From: Pseudomonas viridiflava
GTDB lineage: Bacteria > Pseudomonadota > Gammaproteobacteria > Pseudomonadales > Pseudomonadaceae
Length of the DNA stretch: 64,000 nucleotides
Reading direction: 5' to 3'
NCBI RefSeq assembly: GCF_900589395.1
Contig: NZ_UUIS01000009.1
Coordinates: forward strand, 22,552 to 86,551
Below the pieces are notes generated by a model. That model worked only from the letters and a program-made list of their open reading frames with translations. It was not told the DNA's origin and did not search any database. Below, piece after piece: positions 1-8,419 of this stretch. How positions within the stretch are numbered: position 1 is the stretch's first letter; each line of letters begins with the position of its first letter. A program made the position numbers and the translations under genes.

Positions 1-1
1 G

Positions 2-376
2 CTCAAGAGCACGGCAGAAATCTACGGTGACGACCCGCAAGTCATGAAAAACCTGGCGCGCCTGACCGATGACCCCGAGATCCTGGGCGCCAACAAGGCG
101 GCTGTCGACCTCAATATCCAGGGTGTGCGCTGCTACAAGGCAGGCCAGCTGGGTGAAGCCCAGGCCTTGTTCCGCCAGGCCCTGGCGTTGCAGCCCAAGA
201 ACATCAGCATTGCCTTGAACCTGGCGCAGTCGTTGCTGCACCCCGGACAGAACCTTGGACCGCAAGCGAACCAGGAATGCCGGGCCTGCCTGACCATGGT
301 CGGCAAGATGCCCGACACTGATCCGCGTTTCGATCGTTATCAGAAACTCAAAGGAAGGGCATTCGGCGATGAGTGA
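2..376 (+). CDS. Response regulator/TPR protein, C-terminal part only
   Basis: The reading frame is open from the left edge, so the true start and the N-terminal domain lie outside the window. The visible 125 residues contain a tetratricopeptide-like helix pair (GVRCYKAGQLGEAQALFRQA), the usual pattern A-G-x-EAxxLFxxAL, followed by another helix pair. In pseudomonads this kind of TPR tail is commonly attached to a CheY-like receiver. That family assignment is inferred from the tail and from the histidine kinase gene that overlaps its stop codon by 8 bp. The partner gene suggests a two-component pair. Function unknown. Confidence 0.6.
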   Translation, partial: LKSTAEIYGDDPQVMKNLARLTDDPEILGANKAAVDLNIQGVRCYKAGQLGEAQALFRQALALQPKNISIALNLAQSLLHPGQNLGPQANQECRACLTMVGKMPDTDPRFDRYQKLKGRAFGDE

Positions 377-1061
377 TAAAGAGCAGGGCCTGGATTTTTC
401 CATGGTGATCGCCTCCACCGTGCACGACATGAAGAACTCGCTGGCGACCCTGACCCGGGCGCACAGCGAGTGGCAGGCGCAGTTGCCGGCCCAGCAGCGC
501 CACACCCCCGAGCATGGCGTGATCGAATACGAATTCGCCAACCTCAATGGCATGCTGGTGCAACTGCTGGGGCTGTACAAACTGGGCGTCAACCAGTTAC
601 CCCTGCGTCCCGACTACCACGAACTCGATGATTTCATCGAGGCGCAACTGGCCCACCATCAGGAAGTGTTCGAAAGCCGCGGCATCCGTGCCAGTACCGA
701 GATCGACGACCTGATCCCGCTGGGCTTCTTCGACCGCGAACTGATCGGCTCGGTGGTCAGCAATATCCTGGTCAATGCCATCCGCTTCGCCCGCCAGGCG
801 ATTGCCGTCGAGATTGGCGAGCAGGATGGCCAGCTGTGCATCACCATCAACGACGACGGCCCGGGTTATCCCGCGCACATGATCGAAAACCAGACCGACT
901 ACGTGCAGGGCATCAATGCCTTGAGCGGCAGCACCGGCCTGGGCCTGTACTTTGCCTCCCACATTGCCCGGCTGCACCAGCGCAATGGCGTAGAAGGGCG
1001 CATCGAAATCGCCAATGGCGGTGGGTTGGGCGGCGGGCGGTTCAGTATTTTCCTGCCTTGA
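369..1061 (+). CDS. Small cytoplasmic sensor histidine kinase
   Basis: A 230-residue kinase with no membrane segment. It has an H-box near residue 19 (VHDMKNSL), a helical dimerisation stretch, then an HATPase domain: N-box NILVNAIRFA (about 136-145), G1 box NDDGPGYP, and G2 box GSTGLGLYFA near residue 190. It therefore should autophosphorylate and donate phosphate to a response regulator, most simply the gene it overlaps upstream. There is no sensor domain, so its input must come from a partner protein or the cytoplasm. The ATG start overlaps the end of the previous gene, consistent with translational coupling. Confidence 0.8.
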   Translation: MSDKEQGLDFSMVIASTVHDMKNSLATLTRAHSEWQAQLPAQQRHTPEHGVIEYEFANLNGMLVQLLGLYKLGVNQLPLRPDYHELDDFIEAQLAHHQEVFESRGIRASTEIDDLIPLGFFDRELIGSVVSNILVNAIRFARQAIAVEIGEQDGQLCITINDDGPGYPAHMIENQTDYVQGINALSGSTGLGLYFASHIARLHQRNGVEGRIEIANGGGLGGGRFSIFLP

Positions 1062-1155
1062 TTGCGACACTGTCCTGTACCGCTGCCTGACGGACTCTAC
1101 AGTTTTAGCGAAGTCGGCCGATCACCAGAGGTGAGCGACCAACAGGAGGAACGGC

Positions 1156-2022
1156 ATGAATCTACTCATCAATCAGGTCCGGAAAAAACCTGACTTTCGT
1201 CACGCGATCTACGCAGGCGATATTTTTCTTGATACGGACCTGAAGATGGCCGAAGCCTTGTGCGCCTTTGCCAGGGACAGCATCACCCTTGCCTTCGATG
1301 GTGAAACCGATCACCAGGCGTTGCACACCAAGATGTCGGTCGAGACATTCGTCACTCATGTACAGCGCTTGAAAGCACAGTTCACCAATTGCCAGCCGGT
1401 CAAGGACATGATTCGCCAGTTCATACTGGAGATCGGCCTGGATCCGGCCGACTACCTGTTCGATGTACCCAGAATCCGGGTTGTGCCCAACTACGATTAC
1501 TTGCATGCCGGGGTCAGTTACGCCTACAAGCCGCATCGCGACACCTGGTACGGCAGCCCGGAATGCCAGATCAACACCTGGATGCCGGTCTACAGCATCG
1601 AGCCTGAGCAGACCATGATGATCAACCCGGCCTATTTTGCCGTGCCGGTAAAGAATTCGTCGGCCGACTGGAGCCTGGCCCATTGGATCAATGTCCAGCG
1701 TCCTCTGGCCACTGCCAATGTCACTGAAGAAGTCCGTGTGCACCCGGTGCCGCTTGAAGCGTTGTCCACTGCCTCGCAATTGCGCGTGGCAGGCAACTCT
1801 GGCGATATGTTGCTGTTCTCCTCCGCGCACCTGCACGGCACGGTGGCCAACCACACCGACAAGACACGCTTCAGTGTGGATTTCAGATTGATCCATATCG
1901 CTGACCTGTCGGCCGGGCGTGGCGCTGCCAATGTGGACAATCGTGTGCAGGAAGCCGAAGCCGGTCTTTCCCAATTCTTTTATGCCAGCGATTTTTCGCA
2001 ATTCAAAGGAATCAACTCATGA
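1156..2022 (+). CDS. Putative 2-oxoglutarate/Fe(II)-dependent oxygenase-like protein
   Basis: 288 residues, ATG preceded by an AGGAGGAA ribosome site. The central part has an HxD pair (H127-R-D129, in KPHRDTWYGSP). About 100 residues later comes a distal histidine region, SSAHLHGTVANHTDKTRFS, with a following arginine. This is the spacing of the His-Asp...His...Arg facial triad in phytanoyl-CoA dioxygenase-like hydroxylases. The substrate is not evident. The stop codon overlaps the start of the downstream TylF-like methyltransferase by 4 bp, so the two probably act on the same small molecule or sugar. The oxygenase family call is inference from this pattern. Confidence 0.6.
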   Translation: MNLLINQVRKKPDFRHAIYAGDIFLDTDLKMAEALCAFARDSITLAFDGETDHQALHTKMSVETFVTHVQRLKAQFTNCQPVKDMIRQFILEIGLDPADYLFDVPRIRVVPNYDYLHAGVSYAYKPHRDTWYGSPECQINTWMPVYSIEPEQTMMINPAYFAVPVKNSSADWSLAHWINVQRPLATANVTEEVRVHPVPLEALSTASQLRVAGNSGDMLLFSSAHLHGTVANHTDKTRFSVDFRLIHIADLSAGRGAANVDNRVQEAEAGLSQFFYASDFSQFKGINS

Positions 2023-2741
2023 CCAAACGTCGCCTGACCGAAGCTGAAGTCCAATACAACGAAAAGCGCGCCAGTGTTCTCAAGCGCGTTGACTCGCAGT
2101 ATGTAGCCGATGCGCCGTTTGTGTTTGCCAACCGTATTACCGTGAGCGCTGCTCTGTCACGCATGGAACTGTTCAAGATGATCCACGACGTGCCCGGCGC
2201 GATCATCGAATGCGGGGTCTACAAGGGCAACTCGTTGATGCTTTACATGCATTTGTCGATGATCCTTGAGCCGTACGCCATCAACCGCTCGATCATCGGG
2301 TTCGATACGTTTTCCGGATTCGCCAGCATCGATGCACAGGAAGACCCCAAAGACATTAACGAGAGCATGTTTTCCGACACCGACGAGTCGCTGATCCAGG
2401 ACATGATTGACGCCAACGATCTGGTGCGTCCAGTCAATCGGATCCCGCGTTGCGAAATCATCAAGGGCGACATCATGGAGACGGTGCCTGCATTTCCGAA
2501 GACTCGCCCTGACCTGGTGGTGGCGATGCTGATTCTCGATACCGACCTGTACTCGTCTACCAAAGTGGCACTGGAAACCTTCCTGCCTTACATGCCCAAG
2601 GGCGCCATCGTTGTGCTTGATGAAGTCGCCTACCGCAACTTCCCGGGTGAAACCACTGCGCTGCGTGAAGTGCTTGATCTGAACAAGGTCGAGCTCAAGC
2701 GTTTACCGTTCGACTCCAGTGTCGGTTATTTCCGCGTCTGA
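2019..2741 (+). CDS. TylF/MycF-like SAM-dependent O-methyltransferase
   Basis: 240 residues. The SAM-binding motif is GAIIECGVYKGNS (about 60-72). It is followed by GFDTFSGF and by the acidic metal-binding segment LILDTDLYSSTKVALE with VVLDEVA after it. These are the hallmarks of the macrocin/mycinamicin O-methyltransferase family, which methylates sugar hydroxyls with Mg2+. It is translationally coupled (ATGA) to the upstream oxygenase-like gene. Several homologues of this family sit near flagellar or O-antigen sugar genes, so a role in glycan decoration is possible, but the real acceptor cannot be read from the sequence. Confidence 0.75.
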   Translation: MTKRRLTEAEVQYNEKRASVLKRVDSQYVADAPFVFANRITVSAALSRMELFKMIHDVPGAIIECGVYKGNSLMLYMHLSMILEPYAINRSIIGFDTFSGFASIDAQEDPKDINESMFSDTDESLIQDMIDANDLVRPVNRIPRCEIIKGDIMETVPAFPKTRPDLVVAMLILDTDLYSSTKVALETFLPYMPKGAIVVLDEVAYRNFPGETTALREVLDLNKVELKRLPFDSSVGYFRV

Positions 2742-2867
2742 CCCGCTGCTGGACACGTCCTGCTGTTGACCGTGCCCGATTTCATTGCAGTGCTTGAAAT
2801 CCTCGATGCCCGCCGCCTATGGTGTAGGCCTTGCCGCCAGGCGGTTTGAGTGAACGAAGGATCGAAG

Positions 2868-4211
2868 ATGGCCTGCAATGAGCGCCCTGCCATGACCGAG
2901 TGGCTGGACGGGGTGAATGAAGTGGAGTGCGTGACGCCAGACCTCAATGGCGTGCCACGAGGCAAGGTGATGACCGCCGAGGGATTTCTGGCCGGGCGGC
3001 GTCTGCAGATGGCGCGCGGTGTGCTGTTGCAGTGCGTGATGGGTGGGTATCCGGCGGCACGCTTCTATGGGAGCGACGACGGTGACCTGGCGCTGGTGGC
3101 CGATCCGCAGCAAGTGCATCGCCTGCCCTGGAGCGACACGCCGCGGGCACTGGCCATCTGCGCGGCCGACGAGATCGATGGCCAGCCGTGCAGCCTGTCG
3201 ACCCGCGCGCAGCTCAAAGCCGTAGTGGCGCGCTATGCCGAACGTGGCCTGGCGCCGGTCGTGGCGACCGAGCTGGAATTCTATGTCTTTGCCCATAACC
3301 CCGACCCTGGGCAGCCGTTTGTGCCGCCCACCGGCCTGGATGGGCGTCGCGAGCAGGGCTTTTCCGCCTTCAGTGTCAGTTCCAATAACGGCTTGCGGCC
3401 CTTCTTTGCCGAGGTGCGCGCCTGCATGAGCGCGCTGGGCCTGCCCGTCGACACGGTAATGCACGAGATGGGCGTCAGCCAGTTCGAGATCAACCTGCTG
3501 CATGGCGACCCCTTGTTGCTGGCCGACCAGACGTTCCTGTTCAAGCACCTGCTCAAGGAAGTGGGGCTCAAGCACGGGCTGACCGTGGTGTGCATGGCCA
3601 AGCCGCTGGCGCACGCGGCCGGCAGTTCGATGCACATTCACCAGAGCGTGGTCGACCGCAGCTCAGGGCGCAACGTGTTCAACGATACCAACGACCAGCC
3701 GACCGCTGCGTTCCGGCACTTCATTGGCGGCCAGCAGGCTTGCCTGGCGGATTTCACCGCCTTGTTCGCGCCGAATGTGAACGCCTACCAGCGGCTGTTC
3801 CACCCCTATGCCTCGCCCAACAATGCCTGCTGGTCGCATGACAACCGCGCCGCCGGCCTGCGCATACCGGCCAGTGCGCCCGAGGCGCGGCGGGTCGAGA
3901 ATCGCTTGCCGGGCGCGGATGCCAATCCCTACCTGGCCATTGCCGCCAGCCTGGCCGCGGGCCTCTATGGGATTGAGCATGCATTGGAGCCGACACCGGC
4001 CATGCAGGGCGAAATAGAGGTGCCTGAAAGCCTGGCCTTGCCCGACACCCTGCAATCGGCCCTGCGGCGCTTGGGGCGCAGTGCGCGGGCACGGGAACTG
4101 TTCGGCCCGTCGTTCATCGAAGGCTTCATCGCCAGCAAGACCCTGGAGCTGACCAGCTTTCTGGACGAGATCACGCCTTGGGAGCGACGGGTGCTGGGCA
4201 GCCAGATCTGA
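2868..4211 (+). CDS. Glutamine synthetase family protein (gamma-glutamylpolyamine synthetase-like)
   Basis: 447 residues from the ATG at 2868, chosen because AAGGA lies six bases before it; an upstream GTG at 2850 is in frame but has a poorer site. Family signatures are VATELEFYVF (glutamate/ATP site), the HIHQSV histidine segment, NAYQRLFHPYASPNN and RVENRLPGADANPYLAIAA. It is closer to the GS-like amine ligases such as PuuA/PauA than to GlnA, because it lacks an obvious adenylylation-type tail. Expected reaction: ATP-dependent gamma-glutamylation of an amine. The MFS gene follows 77 bp downstream and may be co-transcribed. Not an obvious flagellar function. Confidence 0.8.
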   Translation: MACNERPAMTEWLDGVNEVECVTPDLNGVPRGKVMTAEGFLAGRRLQMARGVLLQCVMGGYPAARFYGSDDGDLALVADPQQVHRLPWSDTPRALAICAADEIDGQPCSLSTRAQLKAVVARYAERGLAPVVATELEFYVFAHNPDPGQPFVPPTGLDGRREQGFSAFSVSSNNGLRPFFAEVRACMSALGLPVDTVMHEMGVSQFEINLLHGDPLLLADQTFLFKHLLKEVGLKHGLTVVCMAKPLAHAAGSSMHIHQSVVDRSSGRNVFNDTNDQPTAAFRHFIGGQQACLADFTALFAPNVNAYQRLFHPYASPNNACWSHDNRAAGLRIPASAPEARRVENRLPGADANPYLAIAASLAAGLYGIEHALEPTPAMQGEIEVPESLALPDTLQSALRRLGRSARARELFGPSFIEGFIASKTLELTSFLDEITPWERRVLGSQI

Positions 4212-4288
4212 TTGTGAATCCTGCCGGTTGGCAGGACCCCGGATGTTCGAACACGCCCTGAGGGCGACTCTTTATTGTCGGGAATACC

Positions 4289-5713
4289 ATGCGCCAAATC
4301 TGGAAGTCTTTTCGAGCGCTTTACTTCGCCTCACTCATGATGCTGATCGGTTCAGGTCTGCTGAGCACCTACCTGGCCTTGCGCCTGGCGGCCGATCAGG
4401 TCGACAGCCTGTGGGTGGGTGCGCTGATGGCGGCCAACTATTTCGGCCTGGTGCTGGGTGGCAAGATCGGTCACCGCCTGATCGGACGGGTAGGGCATAT
4501 CCGCGCCTACGCCACCTGCGCAGGCATTGTGGGGGCGGCGGTGCTCGGACACGGCATGACCGACTGGCTGCCGGCCTGGCTGGGGCTGCGGATGATTGTA
4601 GGCCTGGGCATGATGTGCCAGTACATGGTCATCGAAAGCTGGCTCAACGAGCAGGCCAACGTCAGCCAGCGCGGCATGGTCTTCAGTGGCTACATGATCG
4701 CCTCCTACCTGGGGCTGGTGCTCGGCCAGCTGATTCTGGTCGTGCACCCGCAATTGGGGCCTGAACTGCTGATGCTGGTCGCGATGTGCTTTGCGCTGTG
4801 CCTGGTGCCGGTGGCCATGACCCGCAGCATCCACCCCGCACCCATGCACCCGGCGCCACTGGCGCCGCTGTTCTTCATCAAGCGTGTCCCGCAGTCGCTG
4901 ACCACGGTGCTGGGCGCGGGCCTGGGGCTGGGCGCGTTCTACGGCCTGGCGCCGGTGTATGCGGCCAGCCATGGCTTGTCTACCGAGCAGGTAGGTTTGT
5001 TCATGGGCTGCTGCATCATGGCCGGTTTTGTCGTGCAATGGCCGCTGGGGTTGTTGTCGGACCGTTATGACCGTTCCCAACTGATGCGCGTCTTTGCCGG
5101 CCTGTTATGCCTGGCCAGCCTGCCGCTGATCGTGCTCAACGGGGTGCCGGCAGAGGTGTTGTTCATCATTGGTTTTATCGCTTCCTTGATGCAGTTCAGT
5201 CTTTATCCGCTGGCGGTGGCCTTTGCCAACGACCATGTCGAGGCCGAAAACCGCGTGTCGCTGACCGCGATGCTGCTGATGACCTATGGCATCGGGGCCA
5301 GCATCGGGCCGCTCCTGGCTGGCGTGCTGATGCAGGCGTTCGGCGGCAATATGCTGTACGCATTTATCTGCATCACCGCCGGTATTCTGGTGGTACTGAT
5401 CCGGCCCAAGGCAGTCACGCGTCTGCACGAGGTCGAGAACGCTCCGCTGCAACACGTGGCCATGCCTGACAGCATGGCCAGCTCACCGTTGGTGGTCGCG
5501 CTTGACCCGCGGGTTGACGAGCAGGTGGTGCATGACCAGATGCAGGCCACGGCCGAGCCCGTGCCTGAGCCCGTGCCTGAGCCGCAGCCAGAATGGGCAC
5601 CGGAGCCGGTGTCGCAGGCAGAGGCGGCTGTCGGCCCTGGCCACAGGCAGGACGCGGAAAAAGAGAGGCGAGAGGAAGAAGAACTGGACAAGCCCTACGG
5701 CGGATGCCCGTAG
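4289..5713 (+). CDS. Major facilitator superfamily transporter with acidic C-terminal tail
   Basis: 474 residues with about twelve hydrophobic segments up to roughly residue 375 (for example LYFASLMMLIGSGLLSTYLA and AFYGLAPVYAASHG) and the MFS loop signature GLLSDRYDRSQLM. The N-terminal pattern resembles the YcaD-type permeases. The last ~95 residues are hydrophilic and include a short Pro-Glu repeat (PEPVPEPVPEPQPE) and a charged KERREEEELDK stretch, giving an unusually long cytoplasmic tail. Substrate unknown. It runs convergently into flgZ. Confidence 0.8.
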   Translation: MRQIWKSFRALYFASLMMLIGSGLLSTYLALRLAADQVDSLWVGALMAANYFGLVLGGKIGHRLIGRVGHIRAYATCAGIVGAAVLGHGMTDWLPAWLGLRMIVGLGMMCQYMVIESWLNEQANVSQRGMVFSGYMIASYLGLVLGQLILVVHPQLGPELLMLVAMCFALCLVPVAMTRSIHPAPMHPAPLAPLFFIKRVPQSLTTVLGAGLGLGAFYGLAPVYAASHGLSTEQVGLFMGCCIMAGFVVQWPLGLLSDRYDRSQLMRVFAGLLCLASLPLIVLNGVPAEVLFIIGFIASLMQFSLYPLAVAFANDHVEAENRVSLTAMLLMTYGIGASIGPLLAGVLMQAFGGNMLYAFICITAGILVVLIRPKAVTRLHEVENAPLQHVAMPDSMASSPLVVALDPRVDEQVVHDQMQATAEPVPEPVPEPQPEWAPEPVSQAEAAVGPGHRQDAEKERREEEELDKPYGGCP

Positions 5714-5724
5714 GACGCAACCCA

Positions 5725-5753
5725 GGCCGCTCCGTGTCATGCACGGTGCGGCC
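5725..5753. terminator. Hairpin between convergent MFS and flgZ genes
   Basis: GGCCGC-T-CCGTG, a five-base loop, then CACGG-T-GCGGCC: a strong stem with one T-T mismatch. It sits exactly in the 47-bp gap between two convergent stop codons. There is no long T-run on either side, so bidirectional termination is inferred from position and stem strength. Confidence 0.5.
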
Positions 5754-5760
5754 TTGCCGG

Positions 5761-6507
5761 TCAGAAATCGTCGTCCTTGTCGAAGCGACGTGCTTCGCGC
5801 TGCAGCTGGTAGACAAAGCGTTCGACCTGGCGCTGGACCAGGCCACTGACGTTGTGGAAGCGCACGCCGGCAAAGGTGGTGTTGAAGCGCTCTTCGAAAT
5901 GCAGGTAGCGCAGTTCGACAGCCGAGGTCAGGGCGCCGAACGGCAGCTTGGCGACGAAGCGGTCATACACCTGGCCCAATTGCACGCGTTCGGAGATGTC
6001 ACCGTCGAAGCGCAACTTGCAGCCAGTGGCGGAGATGTCCAGCAGTTTGCCCTTGATCGGGAACTTGAGCTTCTCACCGTCCAGATCAATGTCCACCAGC
6101 TGTGACAGCTTGAGGGCCGCGCGGAATGCATTGCGCCGCTGGTGGTAAACGACCTCGGGTGGCATGGGACTGCTGTAGAGGCGCTGGCCCCCGGACTCGA
6201 TGATGTTCACAGGGGCGTTACATTCCCAGGCAATGCGTACGCCATCGTGAAAGCCTTCGACACGGAAGGGTTCGCCATTGCTCAGGAAGCGCTCGCCGTC
6301 ACGCGGGATCATCTCGTCCAGCTCGATGAGATTGCTGTCGCGGTCGACCTTGACCAGATAGCTCTGGAAGCGCTGGGAGCGTTCATGGAAGGTGAGGATC
6401 AAAGGATCGTGGTTTTCCATGAGCAACCGCAGGTTGGCGGCAATTTCCAAAGGCGTATTGAGCACCTTAGGGGGTTGCGGAGCATCATCCGCGGCTAAGC
6501 CATTCAC
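5761..6507 (-). CDS. flgZ: FlgZ (YcgR-type) PilZ c-di-GMP flagellar brake
   Basis: 248 residues, GTG start with GGAG ten bases upstream. An N-terminal YcgR domain (about 15-110) precedes a PilZ domain. The c-di-GMP motif is complete: R125-xxx-R129 in HQRRNAFRA and D157-x-S-xx-G162 in [11 protein letters not shown]. In pseudomonads this protein binds c-di-GMP and acts with the stator to slow swimming. It is the last gene of the minus-strand set flgA, flgM, flgN, flgZ, 82 bp after flgN. Confidence 0.93.
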   Translation of the reverse strand: MNGLAADDAPQPPKVLNTPLEIAANLRLLMENHDPLILTFHERSQRFQSYLVKVDRDSNLIELDEMIPRDGERFLSNGEPFRVEGFHDGVRIAWECNAPVNIIESGGQRLYSSPMPPEVVYHQRRNAFRAALKLSQLVDIDLDGEKLKFPIKGKLLDISATGCKLRFDGDISERVQLGQVYDRFVAKLPFGALTSAVELRYLHFEERFNTTFAGVRFHNVSGLVQRQVERFVYQLQREARRFDKDDDF

Positions 6508-6589
6508 TTTTTGATATCTCCAGGCAAAATACTACGCCAACGCATTGATGGGCATTCTGCCATCATGTGGGGCGGCTTGAAACAGCAAG

Positions 6590-7057
6590 TTAGGCCTGGC
6601 TGAGAGGGCGTGGCTTGGCTCTACCGGCTGTCGAGCCCCGGCTGTCGTACAGCGAGGGTGTCTCGCCGCCGTTCAGAATGCGCAATTGATGAGCCGTTGT
6701 CATCTGCTGGAGCTGAATCAACTTGCCGTTCTGTTCGTTGAGTGCCTGGCATTCGGCTATGAGGGTCGCCAGTTCGTCACCGGCCTCGAGCAATTGCTCG
6801 CCTACCGAAGACTGGCCTGCAAGTGTCTCAAGGCCCTGGCGATTGGTCGGCAGGCCCAGGCTGGCCAGCACCTGGCTGCGCCGGCGGCCATGCTGTTCAA
6901 GCTGGATGACCAGCGCCTGCTTCTGCGCCAGGATCCGCTCCATCTCGCCCATGTCCCGACCGTGCAGCACCAGCGACTCGCTCTGCAACAGCTCGAGCAG
7001 TTGGCGGGTCGGGACCATGTCATCAGTAATCATCTGCAGCAAAGTAGTGTCTTGCAT
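6590..7057 (-). CDS. flgN: FlgN export chaperone for hook-filament junction proteins
   Basis: 155 residues, mostly helical, with the FlgN pattern LLxLLxxESLxLxxRDxxxxExILAxKQxLVxQLE near residues 20-60. A Gln-rich coiled region and a disordered, basic, proline-containing tail follow. The protein chaperones FlgK and FlgL to the export gate. It lies 44 bp downstream of flgM and should share the sigma28 promoter in front of that gene. Confidence 0.92.
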   Translation of the reverse strand: MQDTTLLQMITDDMVPTRQLLELLQSESLVLHGRDMGEMERILAQKQALVIQLEQHGRRRSQVLASLGLPTNRQGLETLAGQSSVGEQLLEAGDELATLIAECQALNEQNGKLIQLQQMTTAHQLRILNGGETPSLYDSRGSTAGRAKPRPLSQA

Positions 7058-7101
7058 CGCATGCTCTGGTTTTCAAGCGTCCAGAAAGTCCCGCGCGAGA
7101 C

Positions 7102-7410
7102 TTACCGCGCGGCTTCGAAGCCGAGCAGCTTGCTGGCTACACGGTTGCTGTCCACCACATAACTGCCGTCTGCGATCGCCTGCTTGAGCTCGGCCACGCG
7201 GGCGCTGTTGACGGTCGGCAGATCAGCCAGTTTGTCGGTGATCTTCTGCAACTGTTGAGCCTCACTGCTCAGGTGTACGGATTCGCCGGCATTCTTCACG
7301 TTGGCCGCCGTTGGCAGACTCTCGGTCTTGCCGGTTTCCTTGGCGCCGCTGGTGCGTGAAGTGCTGCCTACGGACTGTGAGTTACTAAGTCGACTGAAAT
7401 CGATGGGCAT
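7102..7410 (-). CDS. flgM: FlgM anti-sigma28 factor
   Basis: 102 residues from the ATG at 7410 ([12 protein letters not shown]), preceded by AGAGG. The open frame extends 55 codons further upstream but that stretch overlaps the sigma28 promoter. The N-terminal half is polar and disordered. The C-terminal half has the FlgM helices ([13 protein letters not shown] and [30 protein letters not shown]). It binds FliA until it is exported through the completed hook. The gene lies between flgA and flgN. Confidence 0.93.
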   Translation of the reverse strand: MPIDFSRLSNSQSVGSTSRTSGAKETGKTESLPTAANVKNAGESVHLSSEAQQLQKITDKLADLPTVNSARVAELKQAIADGSYVVDSNRVASKLLGFEAAR

Positions 7411-7447
7411 GATTGAAAACCTCTGGGTGTTTTGGACGCTTGCCTTG

Positions 7448-7474
7448 TTTTCGGCCACCCACTGAAAAACTTTA
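7448..7474 (-). promoter_or_regulatory. Sigma28 (FliA) promoter of flgMN
   Basis: Read on the minus strand: TAAAGTTT, 11 bases, GCCGAAAA. This matches the enteric consensus TAAAGTTT-N11-GCCGATAA at 15 of 16 positions. It lies 38 bp upstream of the flgM start. FliA control of flgM is the standard feedback in Pseudomonas. Confidence 0.85.
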
Positions 7475-7581
7475 GGCGCAATGCAATAAAGCCTGGGCAA
7501 CAGGCATTGCACGCCCGGACATGCGGTGCAGTCTAGGAAAAACCGGCGTCGCACACCAGCCTCAATCGATATCAATCGCGT

Positions 7582-8340
7582 TCACATCGCCACTTCCACC
7601 TGCCCGGGCCCTGTGATGTTTGCCTTTATCACCCGCTTGGAGTTGAGGTTGCGCACCCGTATCTGTTCATTCAAGCCACCATCGGACAGTGCTTCACCCG
7701 GCATGCGCACGGCCAGGCTGGCGCTGCGCGCGATGATCACCACCTGATCGCCCTTGCGGATCATGGCGGGCTGTTCGAGAAAGGTGGGCGACAGCACCTG
7801 ATCGACGACCGCTGGTCGGATAAGCTTCTGGCCGACAGCCAGGTCCAGTGATGGCAAAAAGCCAAGCCCCAGCGTGCCCACATCCCGCTCGCGCAGGGCG
7901 ATGTCCTGCTCGCTCAGCACGGTGTCGCGTTTGAGCGGTCGGGTTGCAATAACCACGGTGCGATACAACTGTACCTGCGCTGGCACATAGACCGTCCAGG
8001 GTGATGAGCCTTCACAGCGCACCCGCACCGTGACCCGGCCTACCGGGCGCTGGCTTTCCAGCGTCGCTGTCAAATCCTTGTCGCAGTGCGCCAGGCGCAT
8101 CCGCGGGTCCAGTTGCCGCACCTGAATCTCGTGACGGCCCTCGATCTGGCTGCTCGCCAAATACTCTTGCACGGTGTACTCAAGAAACCCCTCGGTGACG
8201 CCGATAAGCTGTTCGGGCCGGGTGAAATTCTCGGCCCGGCCTGGATTTGCAATGCACATCAGGCAGAGCACGGCGATTGCGCCCAGCCAATGGCGGGTTT
8301 CTAATGCGGCGTGTCGAAAAATTGTCGTCTTGTCATTCAT
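7582..8340 (-). CDS. flgA: FlgA P-ring assembly chaperone
   Basis: 252 residues from the ATG at 8340. A signal peptide (hydrophobic core AIAVLCLMCIA, likely cleavage after GRA) leads to a periplasmic SAF/ChapFlgA domain. Features include LDPRMRLAHCD, a second Cys in RVRCEGSSPW that could form a disulfide, and the C-terminal AVRMPGEALSDGGLNEQIRVRN. It assists FlgI polymerisation. There is no ribosome site before the ATG, and the predicted sigma54 start site is almost at the ATG (see findings). Divergent from cheV, with flgMNZ downstream. Confidence 0.92.
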   Translation of the reverse strand: MNDKTTIFRHAALETRHWLGAIAVLCLMCIANPGRAENFTRPEQLIGVTEGFLEYTVQEYLASSQIEGRHEIQVRQLDPRMRLAHCDKDLTATLESQRPVGRVTVRVRCEGSSPWTVYVPAQVQLYRTVVIATRPLKRDTVLSEQDIALRERDVGTLGLGFLPSLDLAVGQKLIRPAVVDQVLSPTFLEQPAMIRKGDQVVIIARSASLAVRMPGEALSDGGLNEQIRVRNLNSKRVIKANITGPGQVEVAM

Positions 8341-8351
8341 GACGTATAAAA

Positions 8352-8367
8352 AGCAAAGCTCGTGCCG
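8352..8367 (-). promoter_or_regulatory. Sigma54 promoter of flgA
   Basis: On the minus strand: CGGCAC-GAGCT-TTGCT, 10 of 11 consensus bases with exact GG-N10-GC spacing. The predicted start is about position 8341, directly next to the flgA ATG. Confidence 0.75.
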
Positions 8368-8419
8368 CTTGCCAGTCTTGGCAGGTGGTGAACGATGGTT
8401 GAGGTAAGGGGGGCAGGGC

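Noticed and set aside
2850..2867. GTG start at 2850 for the glutamine synthetase family gene
   Set aside because: The ATG at 2868 has AAGGA at the right distance; the GTG adds six residues that do not look conserved.
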